A stretch of 64,000 nucleotides of DNA from Actinoplanes missouriensis 431 (GTDB lineage: Bacteria; Actinomycetota; Actinomycetes; Mycobacteriales; Micromonosporaceae), in NCBI RefSeq assembly GCF_000284295.1, contig NC_017093.1, positions 8,709,467-8,773,466 of the forward strand. Direction: 5' to 3'. Positions 44,332 through 52,524 of the stretch are shown piece after piece. The notes beneath the pieces were generated by a model that ran no database searches, was not told the DNA's origin, and saw only the letters and a list, made by a program, of their open reading frames with translations. Positions within the stretch are counted from its first letter, which is position 1; each line of letters starts with the position of its first letter. Made by a program: the position numbers and the translations under genes.

Positions 44332-45879
44332 GTGACCCAGGTCGGCGAAGGCCACGAGACCGCGGCCGACGAGGCCGGACCGGTCTTGACCTTCGGTGCG
44401 CCCACCGCCGGTGAGATTCTTGCCGAGCGTTACCAGCTTGAGCAGCACGTCAACAACGACAGTGCGGGCCGGCAGGTCTGGCGCGGCATCGACGTGATCC
44501 TCCGGCGTCCGGTCGCCGTCGTCCTGCGACACCCCGGTGGCGCCTCCGCCACCGAGATGCTGCAGGCCGCGGTCGCCGCGAGCCGGGTGATCCACCCCAA
44601 TCTGGTCGGCGTCTACGACGCGATCGACGAGCAGTCCCGGGCCTACGTGGTCCGCGAGTGGGTCGACGGCGAGTCGCTGCGCGACCTGGTCGCCGCCGAG
44701 GGCCCGCTGGACCCGGCTCGCGCCATCGCCATCGCGCACGCGGTGGCCGACGCGCTGACCGCGGTCCACGCCACCGGCATGGTCCACGGCAACGTGCACC
44801 CCGGCACCACCCTGATCGCCGACGACGGCCGCGTCGTGCTCGCCGACGCCCGGGCCGACTCGGCCGACAGCGTCGAGTCCGACATCCGCTCGGTGGGTGG
44901 CCTTCTCTACTTCGCGCTCACCGGCCACTGGCCGCACGCCGAGGTCGGCCGGTCCGCCCTGCCCGATGCGAACCGCGACAGCTCCGGCAATCCGGCGGCG
45001 CCGCGGCAGGTCCGCGCGGGCGTCCCGGCATACCTGGACGATCTGACCATGGACCTGCTGGACCGGCGGGTCGCCGCTCCGGCCGCCGACGCGCTCACCG
45101 CCGAGCTGGGCCGCCTCGACGCCGCGTCCGAGGACGAGGAGTACGAGGATGTCGGCCCGCTGCGCTTCGTGCAGAGCTCGTCGTCGTCCGCCGAGCCGAT
45201 CAAGAGCACGCCGAAAATCCTGCTCGGCGTCGGCGCGCTCGTCCTGATCGCGATCATCGGCCTGGTCTTCGGCATCCGCGCGATCAACGACTCCAGCGAC
45301 CCGGAAACCGGGGCCAACCCGCCGGTCACCGCCGGCGCCGGCCAGAACCCGGAGACGCCGGCCGGCGGGGAGACGCCGACCACGGAGCCGAAGAAGATCG
45401 CGCTCACCGCCGACCAGGTCCGCATCGTGGACCCGCCGCCCGGCGACCGGGACGACACGGGTGAGGCCGCCTACGTCGTCGACGGCGATCGGGAGACCGC
45501 CTGGGACCTGGCCACGTACACCCGGCCGAACTTCGGCAACCGCAAAGAGGGCATGGGCGTCCTGATCAACCTGGGCACCCCCCGGGCCCTCGCCGAGGTG
45601 CGGGTCTCGACCTCCGCGCCCGGCGTCACCATGGACGTGCGCTACGGGACGAACGACCCGGGCGACACGTCGAACGGCGACAAGAAACTCCTCAAGGAGT
45701 ACAAGAAGGTCGCGGACGACGACTCCGAGAAGAGCACCGGCACGAACTGGCTCTTCTCCGGCTTCGAGCCCGACCAGAAATACCAGTACGTGCTGGTCTT
45801 CCTCACCGAGCTGCCGAAGAACGAGGACGGCGCCGGCTACGAGGTCAAGGTCAACGAGATCGAGTTGTACGGGTACTGA
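44332..45879 (+). CDS. MviN-type pseudokinase with external discoidin-like domain
   Basis: 515 residues from GTG 44332 (earlier in-frame starts exist at 44266 and 44296). Residues 25-265 follow the serine/threonine kinase fold but lack key residues: the ATP loop is NNDSAGRQVW, the VAIK lysine is replaced (VAVVLR, 61-66), HRD is HGN (152-154) and DFG is absent (ADARAD, 171-176). One helix (about 295-316) then a Pro/Thr stalk and a C-terminal F5/8-type domain (AYVVDGDRETAWDL). This equals the C-terminal half of mycobacterial MviN, where the phosphorylated pseudokinase binds FhaA to restrain flipping. Here it is a separate protein. Confidence 0.85.
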   Translation: MTQVGEGHETAADEAGPVLTFGAPTAGEILAERYQLEQHVNNDSAGRQVWRGIDVILRRPVAVVLRHPGGASATEMLQAAVAASRVIHPNLVGVYDAIDEQSRAYVVREWVDGESLRDLVAAEGPLDPARAIAIAHAVADALTAVHATGMVHGNVHPGTTLIADDGRVVLADARADSADSVESDIRSVGGLLYFALTGHWPHAEVGRSALPDANRDSSGNPAAPRQVRAGVPAYLDDLTMDLLDRRVAAPAADALTAELGRLDAASEDEEYEDVGPLRFVQSSSSSAEPIKSTPKILLGVGALVLIAIIGLVFGIRAINDSSDPETGANPPVTAGAGQNPETPAGGETPTTEPKKIALTADQVRIVDPPPGDRDDTGEAAYVVDGDRETAWDLATYTRPNFGNRKEGMGVLINLGTPRALAEVRVSTSAPGVTMDVRYGTNDPGDTSNGDKKLLKEYKKVADDDSEKSTGTNWLFSGFEPDQKYQYVLVFLTELPKNEDGAGYEVKVNEIELYGY

Positions 45880-45899
45880 TCCATCCCCGCCAGGACGCA

Positions 45900-45935
45900 G
45901 ACGAGGGCCGAATCCTTCCGGATTCGGCCCTCGTC
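45900..45935 (+). terminator. Hairpin terminator after the pseudokinase
   Basis: Perfect 16-bp stem GACGAGGGCCGAATCC/GGATTCGGCCCTCGTC with a TTCC loop, 20 bases after the stop; only a weak T run follows. Confidence 0.8.
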
Positions 45936-46118
45936 CTTCACCGTGGATCAGGCGTAGATCGTGAAGCCGGAGCGCCCGCACAAGGCTGGACGGTCGATGC
46001 CAGACGTGAGGGCAATACACATTCTTGGCATAACCGTAAGTGGCCGAACCCACTACGGAAACGTCTCGACCGAGGCGTCAAATGTGGTCTAGTGGCCTTC
46101 ATGGCATAGATTGCGGGC

Positions 46119-46805
46119 GTGACTTTCGCGGGCTCACCAGACGGTGTGACCGGTGCGGGCGGAACCGCACCGGGTGACGCCGATCTGATCCGTGCGCATG
46201 TCGCGGGTGATCCGGACGCCTTCGCCGAGATCGTCCGCCGCCATCGGGACCGGCTCTGGGCGGTTGCCGTGCGGACGGTCGGCGACCGCGAGGAGGCCGC
46301 CGACGCGCTGCAGGACGCTCTGCTGAACGCGCATCGCAACGCGGCCCGGTTCCGCGGCGACTCGGCCGTGACGACGTGGCTGCACCGGATCGTGGTGAAC
46401 GCGTGCCTGGACCGTCTGCGGCGGCGTCAGGCCCATCCGACGGTCCCGCTGCCCGACGGCAGTCGCGGTGACGACCGTCCGTCCGCACCGGAACCCGCCG
46501 CGCCGGCCGCCGACCACGACACCGCGCTCGTGGTCCGCGACGCGCTGGCTGCGCTTCCGGCCGAGCAGCGGGCCGCGATCGTGCTGGTCGACGTGCAGGG
46601 CTACCCGGTGTCCGAGGCAGCCGAGATGCTCGGTGTGGCGGAGGGCACGATCAAGAGCCGGTGCGCTCGGGGCCGCGCCAGAATGGCTGTCGCCCTGGGG
46701 TTCCTGCGGGGTGAGGGGAACCGGGCGGCCGGTGGAAACGTCCCATCCGGGTCCGGGTCGGTCACTCCCCTGCCGGCCGGACACGATCGGAGGGATCAGC
46801 CGTGA
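46119..46805 (+). CDS. sigM: ECF sigma factor SigM
   Basis: 228 residues from GTG 46119 (alternative GTG 46146). Region 2: DADLIRAHVAGDPDAFAEIVRRH, ADALQDALLNAHRNAARFRG, TWLHRIVVNACLDRLRRR. Region 4: LPAEQRAAIVLVDVQGYPVSEAAEMLGVAEGTIKSRCARGRARM. Its place between murJ/pseudokinase and trxBA equals Rv3911 sigM of M. tuberculosis. No ribosome site is obvious. Stop overlaps the anti-sigma gene as GTGA. Confidence 0.93.
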   Translation: MTFAGSPDGVTGAGGTAPGDADLIRAHVAGDPDAFAEIVRRHRDRLWAVAVRTVGDREEAADALQDALLNAHRNAARFRGDSAVTTWLHRIVVNACLDRLRRRQAHPTVPLPDGSRGDDRPSAPEPAAPAADHDTALVVRDALAALPAEQRAAIVLVDVQGYPVSEAAEMLGVAEGTIKSRCARGRARMAVALGFLRGEGNRAAGGNVPSGSGSVTPLPAGHDRRDQP

Positions 46806-47701
46806 CGGGCGCCGGGTTCGACGGGGTCGACCTCGATCTGCTGGCCGACTACATCGGCGGCGCTCTGATCGGCACGCCCGACGACGAGCGGATCGGCGCT
46901 CTGGTCGCCGAGGACCCGGTGTGGCGGGAGGCCTATCAGCGCCTCGCCCCGGGCATGGCGACCGTCGGCACGACGCTGCGTGACCTGCCCGCCGAGCCGA
47001 TGCCGGGCGATCTCGCCGCCCGGCTGGACTCGTTGTTCGTCCCGGCGCCGGGCGCTGTCCCGGATTCCACGGTGACGGAGTCGGATGCGGTTGGGGAGGG
47101 CGTCAATCCCGTACCCACAAAGGTTGTTGATCTTGCCGAGGCGAAGCGTGAGCGCGCCGCCGCAGCCCGGCCACGACGGCGCGTGCGCTGGGCCGCGCCC
47201 ATCTCGGTGGCCGCCGGTGTGGTGATCTTCGCCGGGTTCGGGCTGAGCCGGCTGTCCGGCAACGACGCGTCGGACTCGGGGGCGGCGGAGAGCTCGGCCG
47301 ACGGTTCGGTGCCGATGATCGCGATGGCGCCCGAGATCCTGCGGAGCGGGTTCGACTACGACGCGGCGACGCTGGGCCGGCCACCGGTGGGCGCCGGTGG
47401 GAGCGAGGCTGCGCAGCCCGGCGAGGCCAGCACGAAAACTGACGCGTTCAGCACGCCGAGAAGCGCGCTCGACCGGCTTCTCGATCCCGGCGTGCTCGCC
47501 GACTGCCTGGAGGCGATCACCCGGGAGAACGCCGGTGGGGAGCTCAGCGTGAGCTCGGTCGACTACGCCAGCTACACCGGTGTGCCGGCCCTCGTCGTGC
47601 GATTCACGGCGGTCAACGGCGGATGGGCCTGGGCGGTCGGCGCGGACTGCGGCGCACCCGGTGGTGACGCGGACGCGCTGCAGAAAGTGCCGGTACGCTG
47701 A
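46802..47701 (+). CDS. Anti-sigma factor for SigM (RsmA-like position)
   Basis: 299 residues from GTG 46802 overlapping sigM. A ~115-residue cytoplasmic part with helices like an anti-sigma domain (LDLLADYIGGALIGTPDDERIGALV), one helix (WAAPISVAAGVVIFAGFGL, about 141-159), and an external domain with two cysteines (LADCLEAI, GADCGAP). No HxxxCxxC zinc motif is seen. Function by gene position and topology: membrane anti-sigma factor controlling SigM. Confidence 0.82.
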   Translation: MTGAGFDGVDLDLLADYIGGALIGTPDDERIGALVAEDPVWREAYQRLAPGMATVGTTLRDLPAEPMPGDLAARLDSLFVPAPGAVPDSTVTESDAVGEGVNPVPTKVVDLAEAKRERAAAARPRRRVRWAAPISVAAGVVIFAGFGLSRLSGNDASDSGAAESSADGSVPMIAMAPEILRSGFDYDAATLGRPPVGAGGSEAAQPGEASTKTDAFSTPRSALDRLLDPGVLADCLEAITRENAGGELSVSSVDYASYTGVPALVVRFTAVNGGWAWAVGADCGAPGGDADALQKVPVR

Positions 47702-47824
47702 TCCGAATCCCCGGTGAGGTCCGACACGGGCCGCGCCCGGGGAATGGCGGATGCCTAGCATGACGTTCTAGCGTGCAGTGTCGCCGCCGTTCTGTGCGGC
47801 GAAAAACAGACTGAGGAGTCGGCA

Positions 47825-48784
47825 GTGGACGAGGTCCGCAATCTGATCATCATCGGTTCGGGGCCGTCCGGCTACACCGCGGCGCTCTATGCGGCCCGCG
47901 CGAACCTCAAACCGCTGGTGATCGAGGGCGTGCAGTCCGGCGGCGCGCTGATGACCACCACCGAGGTGGAGAACTTCCCGGGTCACCGCGACGGCATCAT
48001 GGGCCCCGAGCTCATGGACAACATGCGCGCGCAGGCCGAGAAGTTCGGCGCCGAGTTCATCACCGACGACGTCACCCGCGTCGAGCTGGGCGACCGTCCG
48101 ACCGAGCCCGGCACCGAGGGCCTCAAGACCGTCTGGGTCGGCGAGAAGGAGTACTTCGCTCGCGCCGTGATCCTGGCGACCGGTTCCGCGTGGCGTCCGA
48201 TCGGTGTTCCCGGCGAGCAGGAACTGCTCGGCCGCGGCGTCTCGTCGTGTGCCACCTGTGACGGCTTCTTCTTCCGCAATCAGCACATCGTGGTGGTCGG
48301 CGGCGGTGACTCCGCGATGGAGGAGGCGACCTTCCTCACCCGCTTCGCCGAGACCGTGACCATCGTGCACCGGCGTGACACCTTCCGGGCCAGCAAGGTC
48401 ATGCAGAAGCGCGCCCTCGACAACGAGAAGATCAAGGTCGAGTGGAATTCGGTGGTCGAGGAGATCCTCGGCGCCGACGGCAAGGTCAGCGGCGCCCGGA
48501 TCCGCAACGTACAGACCGGTGAGACCAAGGTTCTCGACGTCACCGGCGTCTTCGTGGCGATCGGCCACGACCCGCGCAGCGAGCTCTTCAAGGGTCAGGT
48601 CGAGCTGGACGACGAGGGCTATGTGAAGGTCCAGTCGCCGAGCACCCGGACCAACGTCGCCGGCGTGTTCGCCGCCGGTGACCTGGTCGACCACACGTAC
48701 CGGCAGGCCATCACCGCGTCCGGCACGGGCTGTGCCGCGGCGCTGGACGCCGAGCGCTTCATCGCTTCATTCGTAGAGCTGTAA
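47825..48784 (+). CDS. trxB: Thioredoxin reductase
   Basis: 319 residues from GTG 47825 with GAGGAG upstream. FAD loop GSGPSGYTAALYAA (11-24), redox pair CATC at 142-145, NADPH loop VVVGGGDSAMEEA (about 157-168) and the C-terminal GVFAAGDLVD. It reduces thioredoxin with NADPH. Sixteen bases before trxA; same order as in mycobacteria. Confidence 0.97.
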   Translation: MDEVRNLIIIGSGPSGYTAALYAARANLKPLVIEGVQSGGALMTTTEVENFPGHRDGIMGPELMDNMRAQAEKFGAEFITDDVTRVELGDRPTEPGTEGLKTVWVGEKEYFARAVILATGSAWRPIGVPGEQELLGRGVSSCATCDGFFFRNQHIVVVGGGDSAMEEATFLTRFAETVTIVHRRDTFRASKVMQKRALDNEKIKVEWNSVVEEILGADGKVSGARIRNVQTGETKVLDVTGVFVAIGHDPRSELFKGQVELDDEGYVKVQSPSTRTNVAGVFAAGDLVDHTYRQAITASGTGCAAALDAERFIASFVEL

Positions 48785-48800
48785 GACCGGGAGGGTCCCT

Positions 48801-49118
48801 GTGAAGGTCGTCACCGAACAGACATTCGCCGCCGACGTGCTGCAGTCCGACAAGCCGGTGCTTGTCGACTTCTGGGCCGAGTGGTGTGTGCCGTGCAAGA
48901 AGGTCGACCCGCTGCTGGCCGAGATCGCCGACTCGGAGCTGGGCTCGCAGGTGGAGATCGTCAAGGTCAACATCGACGAGAACCCGCAGATCGCCATGCA
49001 GTACCAGGTGATGTCGGTGCCGACGCTGACCATCTTCAAGGGTGGCGAGCGGGTCAACTCGGTGGCCGGTGCGAAGCCGAAGAGCTTCCTGGTCAACTTC
49101 ATCGAGTCGGCTCTCTGA
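48801..49118 (+). CDS. trxA: Thioredoxin
   Basis: 105 residues from GTG 48801, with GGGAGGG upstream. Thioredoxin fold: VLVDFWAEWCVPCKK, IVKVNIDENPQIA, MSVPTLTIFKGGE (cis-proline). The active site is WCVPC (28-32), not the usual WCGPC; the change to valine can shift redox potential. Reduced by the TrxB encoded upstream. Confidence 0.95.
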   Translation: MKVVTEQTFAADVLQSDKPVLVDFWAEWCVPCKKVDPLLAEIADSELGSQVEIVKVNIDENPQIAMQYQVMSVPTLTIFKGGERVNSVAGAKPKSFLVNFIESAL

Positions 49119-49131
49119 CGTTTCGCCTCTG

Positions 49132-49161
49132 CGCCCCGCGTCCGTTCTGGGACGCGGGGCG
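49132..49161 (+). terminator. Hairpin after trxA
   Basis: 12-bp stem CGCCCCGCGTCC/GGACGCGGGGCG with a GTTCTG loop, 13 bases after the trxA stop and followed by a pyrimidine-rich CTTCTTCC. It separates trxBA from the cwlM-like gene. Confidence 0.75.
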
Positions 49162-49208
49162 TACGCTTCTTCCGGTCGTTCTTCCCCCCGCCCCCTAGGG
49201 AGTTCTGA

Positions 49209-50360
49209 GTGCGGTCCATCCGACGCGGTGACACCGGCCCGGCCGTTTCCGAGATCAGGTCGATCCTGGTCGGTCTGGAGTTGCTCGAAGGCGCTGAACC
49301 GGACGTCTTCGACGAGGCGCTGGAGGACGCGGTCCGCGCGTTCCAGCAGGGCCGTGGGCTCGGCATCGACGGCATGGTCGGCGACGAGACGTGGGGCGCC
49401 CTCGACGCGGCCCGCTGGCGGCTCGGCTCCCGGGCGCTGTTCCACTCCGTGCCCGACGCGCTCGTCGGTGAGGACGTGCGGGCCCTCCAGGAGCGTCTGC
49501 TGGAGATGGGGTACGACACCGGCCGCCCGGACGCGATCTACGGCGCCCGCACCGCCCGTGCGGTGGCGCAGTTCCAGCGCGAGGTCGGCCTCTCCCCGGA
49601 CGGCTCCTGCGGCCCGCAGACCATGAAGGCGTTGCAGCGGCTCGGCCGCAAGGTCGTCGGTGGCCGTCCGCAGTGGCTGCGCGAGGCCGAGGCGTTCCGC
49701 CAGTCCGGCCCGAACCTGGTCGGCAAGACCATCGTGATCGACCCGGGTCACGGCGGTGGCGACGACACCGGCGTGCTGGTGCCCGACGGCCCGCTCCGGT
49801 GGAACGAGGCGGACCTCGTCTTCGACCTGGCGTCCCGTCTGGAGGGTCGGCTCGCCGCGGCCGGCATGCGCGTGCACCTGACCCGCGGCCCGTCGCCGGC
49901 CGCGCCGATGAGCGGCTCCGAGCGGGCCGCGCTCGCCAACAGCCTCGGCGCCGACCTGCTGATCTCGCTGCACCTCGACGGGCACTCCTCAGCCTCCGCC
50001 GAGGGCGTCGCGACGTACCACTACGGCACCGGGAACGGTCTGAGCTCCACGGTCGGCGAGCGGCTGGCCAACCTGGTGCAGCGCGAGATCGTGGTGCGCA
50101 CCGGGATGCACGACTGCCGCACCCACGCGAAGACCTGGGACCTGCTGCGGCTGACCCGCATGCCCACGGTACGGGTGGATCTCGGTTACCTGACCTCCCC
50201 GCGGGACCGGGAGCGCCTGATCGACCCGATGTTCCGGGAGCAGATCGTCGAGGCGCTGCTCGCCGCCGTGCAGCGGATGTACTTCCCGGTGGAGCGGGAC
50301 GTGCCGACCGGCTCGATCGACGTGCGCCAGCTGCGGCTCGCGCTGGCCGACCGGAGCTGA
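49209..50360 (+). CDS. cwlM: CwlM-like N-acetylmuramoyl-L-alanine amidase family protein
   Basis: 383 residues from GTG 49209 with AGGGAG upstream; no signal peptide. Two peptidoglycan-binding domains (about 5-65 and 82-145) precede an Amidase_3 domain (174-340). Zinc ligands are present: H181 (DPGHGGG), E200 (WNEADLV), H255 (SLHLDG). The usual catalytic glutamate position holds aspartate (D324, RVDLGYLTS). Mycobacterial CwlM (Rv3915) is cytoplasmic and activates MurA rather than cutting the wall. The same role is likely here. Confidence 0.9.
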   Translation: MRSIRRGDTGPAVSEIRSILVGLELLEGAEPDVFDEALEDAVRAFQQGRGLGIDGMVGDETWGALDAARWRLGSRALFHSVPDALVGEDVRALQERLLEMGYDTGRPDAIYGARTARAVAQFQREVGLSPDGSCGPQTMKALQRLGRKVVGGRPQWLREAEAFRQSGPNLVGKTIVIDPGHGGGDDTGVLVPDGPLRWNEADLVFDLASRLEGRLAAAGMRVHLTRGPSPAAPMSGSERAALANSLGADLLISLHLDGHSSASAEGVATYHYGTGNGLSSTVGERLANLVQREIVVRTGMHDCRTHAKTWDLLRLTRMPTVRVDLGYLTSPRDRERLIDPMFREQIVEALLAAVQRMYFPVERDVPTGSIDVRQLRLALADRS

Positions 50361-50361
50361 A

Positions 50362-51021
50362 CTAGTTCTCCAGGCTGCTGGTGGCCGGCATCGGCCGCAG
50401 CAGCTTCTCCGGGCTCATCGAGCCGAGCAGTTTCTCCAGCGCGTACTCCACGTCGGACTTCCAGGACAGGGCCGTCCGCAGCTCCAGCCGCAGACGCGGG
50501 TAACGGAAATGCGGGCGGACCGTCTTGAAGCCCACCGACAGGAAGAAGTCGACGGGCGCGACGCAGACGCCCTCGCGCTCCTCGTCGGCCTCACCGGCTT
50601 TCGCGTCGCCGAACGCCTCGATCGCCTTGATCCCGCGTTTCGTCAGGTCGCGGGCGACACCCTGCACCAGCATCCGGCCCAGGCCGCCACCGGCGAACGC
50701 GGGCACCACCTTCGCCGTGGTGAGCAGGGCGGCGTCGGCGCTCACCGGTGACGTGGGGAATGCCATCGAGCGGGGCACGTATGCGGGCGGGGCATACATC
50801 ACGAAGCCGGCCGGCATGCCGTCCACATATGCCAGCTTTCCGCAGGAGCCCCATTCGAGGAGGGTCTGCGAGACCCAGGCCTCTTTTTCCAGACCGGGGT
50901 CGCCGGTGGCATGGGCACGCTCGGCGGAGACCGGATCGAGCTCCCAATAAACGCACTGCCGACAGGGCCGGGGCAGGTCCTCGAGGGTGTCGAGGGTGAG
51001 GTTGACCAGGCGCCGCGACAT
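50362..51021 (-). CDS. GNAT family N-acetyltransferase
   Basis: 219 residues. Acetyl-CoA loop VVPAFAGGGLGRMLVQGVARDL and GIKAIEAFGDAKAGEADEE, with FFLSVGFKTVRPHFRYPRLRLEL at the end of the fold. An early RQCVYWELDP block is typical of the Rv3916c-like group found beside cwlM. Its stop lies just after the cwlM stop (convergent). Acceptor substrate unknown. Confidence 0.85.
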   Translation of the reverse strand: MSRRLVNLTLDTLEDLPRPCRQCVYWELDPVSAERAHATGDPGLEKEAWVSQTLLEWGSCGKLAYVDGMPAGFVMYAPPAYVPRSMAFPTSPVSADAALLTTAKVVPAFAGGGLGRMLVQGVARDLTKRGIKAIEAFGDAKAGEADEEREGVCVAPVDFFLSVGFKTVRPHFRYPRLRLELRTALSWKSDVEYALEKLLGSMSPEKLLRPMPATSSLEN

Positions 51022-51213
51022 TCGCGAACCCCCCTGTGCAGAGGCGGGACAAATCGGAAACGCCAGCCCGCGCCCCCCGCCGAATCCTACGCCGGAATCA
51101 CCATGAACGGGACCAGGTCGGGCAACGGCTGAATGGGACGGCAGAGCTGACGGTGGTTTCCCCGTTTAGTATCGATGACGTCTCGACCACCGATTCAACG
51201 AGGTGAGAGCCGC

Positions 51214-52524
51214 ATGACCGGCACAACTCAGGACGATTACACCGATCGGTACGCGCGACGGGTCCGCGGGATGACCACATCCGAGATCCGCGCACTGTTC
51301 GCCGTCACCAGCCGCCCGGAGGTGGTGTCGCTGGCCGGTGGCTCGCCGTACATCGCTGCCCTCCCCCTGGACGCGGTCGGCGAGATGCTCAACCGTCTCG
51401 GCGCGGAGCAGGGCGCCAGCAGCCTTCAGTACGGCATCGGGCAGGGCACCATCGAGCTGCGGGAGCGCATCTGCGAGGTGATGAGCCTGTCCGGCATCAC
51501 CGGCGCGTCCCCCGACGACGTGGTGGTCACGGTCGGCGGACAGCAGGCCCTCGACCTCCTGGCCCGTCTCTTCCTCGACCCGGGCGACGTGGTGCTCGCC
51601 GAGGGGCCGACATACGTCGGCGCACTCGGCGTCTTCCAGGCCGCCCAGGCACAGGTGCAGCACGTGGCAATGGATGCCGAGGGCCTGATCCCGGCAGCAC
51701 TGGAGGAGGCGATCGCCGCGACCGCCGCCGCCGGCCGTCGCGCCAAGTTCCTCTACACGATCCCCACCTTCCAGAACCCGGCCGGCGTGACCCTCTCCGA
51801 GGAGCGACGCGAGCAGGTGCTCGACATCTGCGAGCGGGCCGGTCTGCTGGTGATCGAGGACGACCCGTACGGGATGTTGTCCTTCGAAAGCGACGCCCCG
51901 CGCCCGTTGCGTGCCCGTCGCCGGGATGGCGTCTTCTACGTCAGCACCTTCTCCAAGACGTTCGCGCCCGGCCTGCGGGTCGGCTGGATCCTCGCGCCGC
52001 ACGCCGTCCGGGAGAAACTCGTCATGATGAGCGAGGCCAACGTGCTCTGCCCGAGTGCGTTCGCGCAGGGCGCCGTCACGCAGTACCTGACGACGATGCC
52101 GTGGCAGCAGCAGATCAAGGTCTACCGCGAGATCTACCGCGAGCGCCGCGACACCCTCCTCGACGCCCTCGACGACCTGATGCCGGAAGGCACCACGTGG
52201 ACCCGCCCGGCCGGCGGCCTCTTCGTCTGGGCCACCCTGCCCGAGGGCCTCGACTCGAAAGCGATGATGCCGCGGGCCATCGCCGCCCGCGTGGCATATG
52301 TGCCCGGAACCGGCTTCTACGCCGACGGGACCGGCCGGAGCAACATGCGGCTCAACTTCTCGTTCTCGTCGCCGGAGCGGCTTCGTGAGGGCGTGCGGCG
52401 CCTGTCCGGCGTGATGGAGAAGGAACTGGAGATGCGTGCCGTCTTCGGCGGATCCGCCGCCCTGGGGTCCCAGCGCCGTCGTGGTCCGGCCGCTGCCGAC
52501 ACCCCCGGCCACGAGTTGGCATGA
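51214..52524 (+). CDS. PLP-dependent class I/II aminotransferase
   Basis: 436 residues from ATG 51214 with GAGGTGAG upstream. Fold type I: PEVVSLAGGSPY, LQYGIGQGTIELRE, VGGQQALDLLARLFLDPGD, PTFQNPAGVTL, VIEDDPYGML, STFSKTFAPGLRVGW (PLP lysine) and RLNFSFSS. It resembles the 2-aminoadipate/LysN and MocR-type aminotransferases. Its stop overlaps the Ddl-like gene as ATGA, so the two products may work together on an amino acid. Substrate unknown. Confidence 0.9.
   Translation: MTGTTQDDYTDRYARRVRGMTTSEIRALFAVTSRPEVVSLAGGSPYIAALPLDAVGEMLNRLGAEQGASSLQYGIGQGTIELRERICEVMSLSGITGASPDDVVVTVGGQQALDLLARLFLDPGDVVLAEGPTYVGALGVFQAAQAQVQHVAMDAEGLIPAALEEAIAATAAAGRRAKFLYTIPTFQNPAGVTLSEERREQVLDICERAGLLVIEDDPYGMLSFESDAPRPLRARRRDGVFYVSTFSKTFAPGLRVGWILAPHAVREKLVMMSEANVLCPSAFAQGAVTQYLTTMPWQQQIKVYREIYRERRDTLLDALDDLMPEGTTWTRPAGGLFVWATLPEGLDSKAMMPRAIAARVAYVPGTGFYADGTGRSNMRLNFSFSSPERLREGVRRLSGVMEKELEMRAVFGGSAALGSQRRRGPAAADTPGHELA

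Noticed and set aside
46040..46118. SigM autoregulated promoter (GGAAAC ... CGTC)
   Set aside because: A GGAAAC is present near 46057 but the spacing to CGTC is about 13 bases, too short for a standard ECF promoter.
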